Positions 7,720 to 12,411 of a stretch of 12,411 nt of DNA are shown in pieces (position 1 is the first letter of the stretch; every line of letters begins with the position of its first letter). A program made the translations under genes and the position numbers. A model generated the notes under the pieces. It was not told the DNA's origin, did no database searches, and saw nothing but the letters and a program-made list of their open reading frames with translations. The stretch lies in NCBI GenBank assembly GCA_020024855.1, contig JAHHTB010000048.1, positions 1 through 12,411 on the forward strand, in the 5' to 3' direction. This DNA is from Fusobacterium sp. (GTDB lineage: Bacteria > Fusobacteriota > Fusobacteriia > Fusobacteriales > Fusobacteriaceae).

Positions 7720-7869
7720 ATGAATTGGAAATTGCTTTGGATAACTTTATTTAATACAACAAAATTTTTAGAAATTGATTTAGGATTTTGGTTTTCTATA
7801 GTTATAATATTAATTATAGTAATAATAATGAATATTATTTTTTGGCATAAAAACAATAAAATAAATTAA
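7720..7869 (+). CDS. Small 49-residue membrane protein, probable MgtA partner
   Basis: A short gene read directly from the sequence: ATG at 7720, 49 codons, TAA at 7867-7869. It starts 13 nt after the mgtA stop, with AAGGGGGG immediately upstream, one of the strongest ribosome binding sites in the window. The product has an amphipathic aromatic start (MNWKLLWITLF, Trp3 and Trp7), a short polar link (residues 12-20), one clear membrane segment of about 22 residues (21-42, starting GFWFS and ending FW), and a positive tail (HKNNK). By the positive-inside rule the tail should be cytoplasmic. It is followed by a strong terminator, so it is the last gene of the mgtA operon. By analogy with MgtS, MgtR and KdpF it may bind or stabilise the pump; this is inference. 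I have no firm family name for it. Confidence 0.82.
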   Translation: MNWKLLWITLFNTTKFLEIDLGFWFSIVIILIIVIIMNIIFWHKNNKIN

Positions 7870-7908
7870 CTTATAAAATCTATAAGAAAGTATAAAAAGA
7901 TTATTTGA

Positions 7909-7952
7909 TAATATGAGGGTATACGAGAAAATATATGTATACCCTCATATTA
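7909..7952. terminator. Bidirectional terminator between the mgtA and metNIQ operons
   Basis: A 16-bp perfect stem (arms 7909-7924 and 7937-7952, core ATGAGGGTATAC) with a 12-nt loop between convergent genes. On the plus strand it is followed by GTTTTATATT, ending the mgtA and small-protein transcript 40 nt after the last stop. On the minus strand it lies nine bases past the metQ stop and is followed by a looser T-rich stretch (CTTTTT), so it probably serves both. Confidence 0.85.
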
Positions 7953-7960
7953 GTTTTATA

Positions 7961-8749
7961 TTAGAATGCTTTAACAACAGCACCATTATATTTTTCTTTA
8001 ATAAAATCAGCCACTTTTTCTGATTGAAGTGCTTTTACTAAAGATTTAACTTCTTCTTTATTTAGATCTTTTGTTTTAACAGCAATTACATTTGCATAAG
8101 GAGATTCTTTTCCCTCTAAAAGTAAAGCATCTTTACTTGGATTTAAATTAGCTTCAATAGCATAGTTTCCATTTATAATAGCAAAATCTACATCTCTTAG
8201 AACACGAGGAAGTTGTGCAGCTTCTAAAGATTTAAATTTTATTTTTTTAGGATTTTCAACAACATCAAATTCTGTTGAGTATAGATTTTGAGGATCAGAT
8301 AACTTTATAATTCCATTGTTGTGAAGAAGAATAAGTGCTCTACCTCCGTTAGCTGGATCATTAGGAATTGCTATTATAGATCCTTTTTTTAATTCATCAA
8401 GAGATTTATGTTTGCTTGAGAAAAGCCCTAATGGTTCAACATGTATAGCTCCAGCAGAGGCTATATCTAAATTTCTTTCTTCAGCAAATTTCTTTAAATA
8501 TGGAGAATGTTGAAAAAAGTTAGCATCTAAATCTCCATCATTTAAAGCAATATTCGGAGTAACATAATCAGTAAACTCAACTATTTCTAATTCTATTCCT
8601 TCTTTTGCAAGTTCAGGTTTAACTATTTCTAGTATTTCTGAATGAGGAACAGGAGTAGCTCCGACTTTTAAAGTAGAACCAAGAGAGTTAGCACTCACAA
8701 CAAGTGAAAGTAAACCAGTTAAAGCAAGTAATTTAATATTTTTTTTCAT
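7961..8749 (-). CDS. metQ: Methionine ABC transporter substrate-binding protein MetQ (NlpA family)
   Basis: A 262-residue extracytoplasmic receptor that delivers methionine to MetNI. The NlpA-family fold is recognisable from LKVGATPVPHSEIL after the signal, the stretch DANFFQHSPYL, and IPNDPANGGRALILL. The signal peptide (MKKNIKLLALTGLLSLVVSA) has no lipobox; the whole protein lacks cysteine, so it cannot be a lipoprotein as most MetQ proteins are. A signal peptidase I site after VSA is likely, giving a free periplasmic protein. An ATG three codons upstream (8756-8758) is directly abutted by the AAGGAG ribosome binding site, whereas the ATG at 8747-8749 has nine bases of spacing, so the latter is chosen. 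It is the last gene of the operon, 34 nt after metI. Confidence 0.93.
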   Translation of the reverse strand: MKKNIKLLALTGLLSLVVSANSLGSTLKVGATPVPHSEILEIVKPELAKEGIELEIVEFTDYVTPNIALNDGDLDANFFQHSPYLKKFAEERNLDIASAGAIHVEPLGLFSSKHKSLDELKKGSIIAIPNDPANGGRALILLHNNGIIKLSDPQNLYSTEFDVVENPKKIKFKSLEAAQLPRVLRDVDFAIINGNYAIEANLNPSKDALLLEGKESPYANVIAVKTKDLNKEEVKSLVKALQSEKVADFIKEKYNGAVVKAF

Positions 8750-8783
8750 AAATATCATCTCCTTAAAAATTTATAGTTATTAA

Positions 8784-9440
8784 TTATTTATTTTTTCTTG
8801 AAAGTTTTACTAAATAATTTCCAAAAGACTGGATAATTTGAACTAATATAATTATGACAACTACTGAATAAATCATAATATCAATTTTAAATCTTTGATA
8901 ACCAAATCTAATTGCCAAATCTCCTAAACCACCAGCACCAATAGTTCCAGCCATAGCTGAATAACCAATAAGACTGATGACAGTAACTGTAAGCCCATGA
9001 ATTAAATGGGGAAGTGTTTCTGGGACCATAACTTTAAAAACTATTGTAAAATTATTTGCTCCCATACTTGAACTTGCTTCTATAAGTCCTTTGTCAATTT
9101 CATTTAAAGCTCCCTCAACCATTCTTGCTACAAAAGGAGCAGCAGAGATAGAAAGAGGAACAATAGCTGCATTTACTCCTATGGTAGTTCCAACTATAAC
9201 TCTTGCAAGTGGAAATACACAAATCATAAGAATAATAAATGGAAAAGATCTTAAAGTATTTACAGATATTTCTAAAATTTTATTTAAAAAAGGTTTTTCC
9301 CAAATATTTCCAGATTTTGTTATTACAAGTAAAATTCCAATGGGAAAACCTATTAACATAGAAAATATAGTTGAAAAGAAAACCATATATAAAGTTTCTA
9401 AAGTTGAAAAGAAAACCATGTTTAATGCACTAAAAACCAT
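8784..9440 (-). CDS. metI: Methionine ABC transporter permease MetI
   Basis: A 218-residue inner-membrane permease of normal length for MetI, with about five membrane segments. The cytoplasmic EAA coupling loop that docks on the ATPase is clear at residues 121-144 (EASSSMGANN then a VPETLP ending), followed by the conserved GYSAMAGTIGAGGLGD stretch (159-174). The start overlaps the last 11 nt of metN in another frame, and its ribosome binding site (GAGGTGAT) lies within the metN coding end, which points to translational coupling. Near the N terminus an 11-residue repeat, MVFFST(L/I), is encoded by an exact 18-bp direct repeat 33 bp apart (9369-9386 and 9402-9419). The first copy lies ahead of the ETL that begins alignment to other MetI proteins, so a local duplication is possible. 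Confidence 0.94.
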   Translation of the reverse strand: MVFSALNMVFFSTLETLYMVFFSTIFSMLIGFPIGILLVITKSGNIWEKPFLNKILEISVNTLRSFPFIILMICVFPLARVIVGTTIGVNAAIVPLSISAAPFVARMVEGALNEIDKGLIEASSSMGANNFTIVFKVMVPETLPHLIHGLTVTVISLIGYSAMAGTIGAGGLGDLAIRFGYQRFKIDIMIYSVVVIIILVQIIQSFGNYLVKLSRKNK

Positions 9441-10437
9441 TATAAATCACCTCTACAAAAATTCCTGTTTCTTGAAACCAATCAATTGCTTCATTTTGCT
9501 CTTTTATATTTCCAGATAATTCTACATACAAATGTCCAACTTGCATTGTTGAAAGATTTTCAATAGAACCACCAATAATACTAAAGTCTATATTAAATTT
9601 TTTTATTGCTTGAGACATAATAGGTTCTTTTGCTATAGATCCTAAAAATTTTAATTTTACTATTATTTTCCCAACTGTTTTAACAAGATTAACTATAGTT
9701 TCATTGTCATTTGGTAAATGGGAAATAAGCTCTTTAGTTATATTATTTTGTGGAGCTGAAAATATATGATGTACACCACCAGTTTCAACAATTTTACCAT
9801 AAGACATAACAGCCACTTTATTACAAATATCTCTAATAACTTCCATCTGATGTGTTATCATAACAACTGTAAGCCCTAATTTTTTTTGAATATTTTTTAT
9901 TAATTCTAATATTGATTTTGTAGTTTTAGGATCAAGTGCTGAAGTAGCTTCATCAGAAAGTAAAATTTCTGGATTGTTAGCTAAAGCTCTAGCAATAGCT
10001 ACTCTTTGTTTTTGACCTCCACTTAATTGGCTTGGATAAGAATTTTTTTTATCAGATAATTCAACTAGTTCCAAAAGTTCATTAACTCTTTTGTCAATAT
10101 CTTTTCTGTTCCAATTAGCAATTTCAAGAGAGAAAGCTATATTTTCCCCAACAGTTCTTGAAGATAGAAGGTTAAAATGTTGGAATATCATTCCTATTTT
10201 TTTTCTTTTTTCTAAAAGTTCTTTTTTATTAAGTGAAACAATATTCACTCCATCTATTATTATTTCTCCACTTGTAGGTTCTTCTAACCTATTAAGTAAT
10301 CTTATAAGAGAAGATTTTCCAGCTCCGCTAAGACCAATTATTCCAAAAATATCTCCTTTATTTACATGAAGGCTTACATCTTTTACTGCATGAAGACCAT
10401 TAGGATATATTTTATTAGCATTTTTAATATAAATCAT
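9430..10437 (-). CDS. metN: Methionine ABC transporter ATP-binding protein MetN
   Basis: A 335-residue ATPase that powers methionine uptake through MetI. It shows Walker A GLSGAGKS (35-42), Q-loop Gln86, signature LSGGQKQR (138-145), Walker B with catalytic Glu163 in SDEATSALDP, and H-loop His196. After the nucleotide domain comes a C-terminal NIL domain (about 264-335), which in Escherichia coli MetN binds methionine and shuts the transporter when internal methionine is high. Its presence separates MetN from general amino-acid ATPases. The ribosome binding site AAAGGAG is nine bases before the ATG and directly follows the T-tract of the riboswitch terminator. It is the first gene of metN-metI-metQ, controlled by a SAM-I riboswitch. 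Confidence 0.96.
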   Translation of the reverse strand: MIYIKNANKIYPNGLHAVKDVSLHVNKGDIFGIIGLSGAGKSSLIRLLNRLEEPTSGEIIIDGVNIVSLNKKELLEKRKKIGMIFQHFNLLSSRTVGENIAFSLEIANWNRKDIDKRVNELLELVELSDKKNSYPSQLSGGQKQRVAIARALANNPEILLSDEATSALDPKTTKSILELIKNIQKKLGLTVVMITHQMEVIRDICNKVAVMSYGKIVETGGVHHIFSAPQNNITKELISHLPNDNETIVNLVKTVGKIIVKLKFLGSIAKEPIMSQAIKKFNIDFSIIGGSIENLSTMQVGHLYVELSGNIKEQNEAIDWFQETGIFVEVIYNGF

Positions 10438-10453
10438 AAAAATTCTCTCCTTT

Positions 10454-10497
10454 AAAATAAAAAATCTCTAAAATATCCATTCAAGATAATTTAGAGA
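10454..10497 (-). terminator. Intrinsic terminator in the SAM riboswitch expression platform
   Basis: In mRNA sense TCTCTAAA ... TTTAGAGA (arms 10490-10497 and 10465-10472) with a further TATC/GATA pairing inside after a T-T mismatch and a 7-nt loop, followed by TTTTTTATTTT (10464-10454). The metN ribosome binding site begins right after. The loop and 3' arm contain the 3' strand of the aptamer P1 helix, so this hairpin and P1 cannot both form fully in the usual way. Confidence 0.75.
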
Positions 10498-10604
10498 CAT
10501 AGAGGTTGTTGCCATCTATCTGGAATTAGCACCACACTAAAATTAAAGTAGGTTGCTGAAACGTCATAGGGCCAGTCCCTCAGTTTCTCTTGATGGATAT
10601 TTTT
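10470..10604 (-). promoter_or_regulatory. SAM-I (S-box) riboswitch aptamer upstream of metN
   Basis: Binds S-adenosylmethionine and tunes expression of the methionine importer. The conserved blocks are all present in mRNA sense: ATCAAGAG at the P1/J1-2 junction, GAGGGACTGGCCC with the P2 loop (10569-10579 is GGGACTGGCCC), TATGA of the kink-turn, GCAACC (10551-10556) and GGTGC (10529-10533) closing P3, TAATTCC of J3/4, and a P4 hairpin (10495-10521, loop CAACAA). P1 is AAAATATCCAT paired with ATGGATATTTT (10594-10604 and 10470-10480). The predicted transcription start lies a few bases upstream of P1, as expected. The match to the family is beyond doubt; the regulatory outcome is less plain because P1 overlaps the terminator. 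Confidence 0.95.
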
Positions 10605-10616
10605 TTTATTTGAGCT

Positions 10617-10645
10617 ATCATATAATAAAAAAAATTTTTTGTCAA
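10617..10645 (-). promoter_or_regulatory. Promoter of the metNIQ operon
   Basis: Perfect TTGACA (complement of 10640-10645), a 17-bp spacer, and TATGAT (complement of 10617-10622): a near-consensus sigma-70 promoter. Transcription should start near 10610, just ahead of the riboswitch, so initiation is probably constitutive and control lies in the leader. Confidence 0.85.
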
Positions 10646-10713
10646 TAAAATTTTAAAAAAATTTATATTTATATTTAATGCTTAAGTAAAACTAAGATAA
10701 TTTTCTTTAAATA

Positions 10714-10750
10714 AATAACCTTAATGTCAATTTTTAACATTAAGGTTATT
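10714..10750 (-). terminator. Terminator of the PTS permease gene
   Basis: A 14-bp perfect stem (arms 10714-10727 and 10737-10750, core AATAACCTTAATGT) with a 9-nt loop, 61 nt past the stop of the PTS gene. The minus-strand tail (TATTTAAAG) is weakly T-rich. It separates the PTS transcript from the met promoter downstream; no plus-strand gene needs it. Confidence 0.7.
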
Positions 10751-10811
10751 ATAAAAATTTATTTTATTTTTTAACAATACTATTTGCTAAAAAACTAAGT
10801 TATATTTTTTA

Positions 10812-12278
10812 TTAAACAAGTTTTTTCATTTCATCAGCGACAAACTCAACTTGTGTACCAACAATAACTTGAACATTTGTTTTATTAGGTTTTAAAACAC
10901 CAGGAACAAGTTTTTTTATTTCAGCATCATTTACAAGAGAACTGTCTTTAACTTCAAGTCTTAATCTTGTAGTACAGTTATCAACACTTACAATATTTTC
11001 TTTTCCACCTAAAAGAAGAAGAAGTGCAGCTGCAAGTTCAGCATGAGAAGCATTTCCTGAAGTAGTATTTTCATTATTATCTGAGTCAACATCTTCTCTA
11101 CCAGGAGTTTTGATGTTGAATTTAGAAATGGCAAAACTGAAGATTACATAGTATAGAACAAAGAATACAAGACCAAGAATTATTAACATGTATGGTTGGT
11201 TTGCATTTGGATTACGTAGAGATAAGAAGAAATCAACAAATCCTGCAGAGAATCCAAATCCTGCCATCCAGTTAAATGATGCAGCAATGAAAACAGCAAT
11301 ACCAGTTAAGATTGCATGTAGTAAATAAAGTGCTGGAGCAACAAACATGAAAGCAAATTCAATTGGTTCAGTAACTCCTGTGAAGAAACTAGCAAATCCA
11401 GCAGCTAACATGATAGATTTAATTTTTGCTTTATTTTCAGGTTTAGCAGTTTTAATAAATGCAAAACAAGCTCCTAATAATCCAAACATCATGATAGGGA
11501 AGAATCCAGCTTGATACATTCCAACATGATATGAATTAGCAACAGCAGCTGGAAGATCAGCATAAGCTAATCCAGGTTTACCCCAAAATCTACCAATGTC
11601 ATTAATACCAGCAACGTTAAACCAGAAAACAGAGTTAAGAGCATGGTGTAATCCAACAGGAATAAGAAGTCTATTGAAGAACCCATATATTCCAGCTCCA
11701 ATTGGTCCTAATTTAGCAATTCCCTCTCCAAATGTAACAAGTCCATTGTAAATAACAGGCCATACATATAGAAGAATGAAAGATACTACAAGCATTGCAA
11801 CAGAAGTAATGATTGGAACAAATCTTTTTCCACTGAAGAAAGCAAGGAACTTAGGAAGTTCAAGAGTATGAAACTTATTGTATAATTCTCCTGCAATAAC
11901 TCCACAAAGAATTCCAACGAACTGGTTGTTTATTTTTCCAAATGCAGGAGAAACCTGATCAGGAGAAACACCAGTCATTTGACCAACAGCTCCAGTTGAA
12001 AGTAAAGTAGTAACTACTTCAAATGCAACTAGTCCAGCAAGAGCAGCAGCTCCATTTTTATCTTTAGAAAGTCCAAAAGCAACACCAACAGCAAAAAGTA
12101 TAGGCATATTATCAATGATAGCAGCACCTGCTTTTATTAAAAATGCAGCAAGTTGACTGTTTTGTCCCCAACCAGTAGGGTCAATCCAATATCCAATACC
12201 CATTAAAATAGCAGCAGCAGGAAGCACTGCGACAGGAACCATTAGGGCTTTACCAATTTTTTGTAAATAACCAAACAT
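10812..12278 (-). CDS. nagE: PTS sugar permease EIICB, most likely N-acetylglucosamine-specific (NagE-like)
   Basis: A 488-residue membrane protein that takes up and phosphorylates a sugar. EIIC spans residues 1-390, including the sugar-site stretch LIPVGLHHALN (205-215) and GVTEPIEF (301-308). A charged Asn-rich linker (about 391-412) joins EIIB (about 413-488), whose phosphorylated Cys435 lies in NCTTRLR. There is no EIIA domain and no EIIA gene nearby, so phosphate must come from a separate EIIA. The LIPxGLHHALN and AGINDIGRFWG stretches resemble NagE proteins more than PtsG, whose loop reads LVPFGLHH; glucose is the main alternative. The start is supported by AAGGAGG seven bases upstream. 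Base use is visibly less A/T-biased than in the ATPase genes, consistent with high expression. Confidence 0.85.
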   Translation of the reverse strand: MFGYLQKIGKALMVPVAVLPAAAILMGIGYWIDPTGWGQNSQLAAFLIKAGAAIIDNMPILFAVGVAFGLSKDKNGAAALAGLVAFEVVTTLLSTGAVGQMTGVSPDQVSPAFGKINNQFVGILCGVIAGELYNKFHTLELPKFLAFFSGKRFVPIITSVAMLVVSFILLYVWPVIYNGLVTFGEGIAKLGPIGAGIYGFFNRLLIPVGLHHALNSVFWFNVAGINDIGRFWGKPGLAYADLPAAVANSYHVGMYQAGFFPIMMFGLLGACFAFIKTAKPENKAKIKSIMLAAGFASFFTGVTEPIEFAFMFVAPALYLLHAILTGIAVFIAASFNWMAGFGFSAGFVDFFLSLRNPNANQPYMLIILGLVFFVLYYVIFSFAISKFNIKTPGREDVDSDNNENTTSGNASHAELAAALLLLLGGKENIVSVDNCTTRLRLEVKDSSLVNDAEIKKLVPGVLKPNKTNVQVIVGTQVEFVADEMKKLV

Positions 12279-12325
12279 AAAATTTCCTCCTTAAAGTTAA
12301 ATTATAAAAATTTATAAAAGTTTTA

Positions 12326-12411
12326 TTCTATACATTATTTTACTTTAAAAATAAAAAAAAGCAAGTAAATTTTGATTGTGTTGGATAGAAAAAAAACATA
12401 ATGTATTAGAA
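12326..12411. repeat. Spaced inverted repeat flanking the PTS promoter
   Basis: TTCTATACATTAT at 12326-12338 (plus strand) recurs inverted at 12398-12411 as ATAATGTATTAGAA, differing by one inserted base. The inner copy overlaps the -10 and start of the PTS gene; the outer copy is about 70 bp upstream. It could be a paired operator for a sugar-responsive repressor. The A/T-rich background makes chance similarity possible, and the outer arm ends exactly at the window edge. Confidence 0.35.
12337..12364 (-). promoter_or_regulatory. Candidate promoter of the PTS permease gene
   Basis: TTGCTT (complement of 12359-12364), 16 bp, then TAAAAT (complement of 12337-12342), giving a start near 12330 and a leader of about 50 nt. 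TATAGA at 12326-12331 is an alternative -10. The start region overlaps one arm of an inverted repeat described separately, which suggests repressor control. Confidence 0.4.

Noticed and set aside
7870..7886. Six-bp hairpin CTTATA/TATAAG just after the small membrane protein gene
   Set aside because: Short, A/T-only except for the end pair, and without a T-tract; the strong terminator 23 nt further on explains transcript ending.
9091..9519. Plus-strand open frame spanning metI and the end of metN
   Set aside because: Antisense to two well-supported genes; no start signal. The same holds for 10091-10369 (antisense to metN) and for the minus-strand frame 6836-7021 inside mgtA.

Overview
The window is very AT-rich and reads as a chromosomal segment of a low-GC bacterium. 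The best guess is a Fusobacterium-like diderm. This is inferred from base composition and gene content, and from a MetQ with an ordinary signal peptide, which implies a periplasm; no taxonomic marker is present. There is no rRNA, tRNA, CRISPR array or insertion sequence.

Layout from left to right. (1) Positions 60-1364 hold a minus-strand pair: a pirin-family cupin followed by a 91-residue single-domain GNAT acetyltransferase. They share a promoter whose -35 box lies inside a perfect palindrome. The pirin mRNA has a strong Shine-Dalgarno 38 nt from the start codon, with a hairpin exactly between the two. (2) Positions 1510-7952 form a magnesium-transport island. Two P-type ATPases of the MgtA type are transcribed divergently from a 297-bp spacer. 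The minus-strand copy is shorter and more diverged, and is followed at once by a stand-alone OmpR-type winged-helix regulator without a receiver domain. The plus-strand copy is canonical and is followed 13 nt later by a 49-codon membrane peptide gene with its own ribosome binding site. (3) Positions 7961-10645 are the methionine ABC importer operon metN-metI-metQ (minus strand), led by a consensus promoter and a SAM-I (S-box) riboswitch. (4) Positions 10714-12411 hold a PTS EIICB gene (minus strand), most like NagE for N-acetylglucosamine, with its terminator and promoter.

How it fits together: regions 2 to 4 are nutrient-uptake units. Methionine import is controlled through SAM. The two Mg pumps probably answer Mg limitation through the co-encoded winged-helix protein, though no signal-sensing domain is recognisable. 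The sugar permease needs an EIIA from elsewhere in the genome. The points most worth following are the MgtA-linked small membrane protein, the diverged ATPase with its regulator, the hairpin-spaced ribosome binding site of the pirin gene, and the unusual geometry of the SAM riboswitch expression platform.
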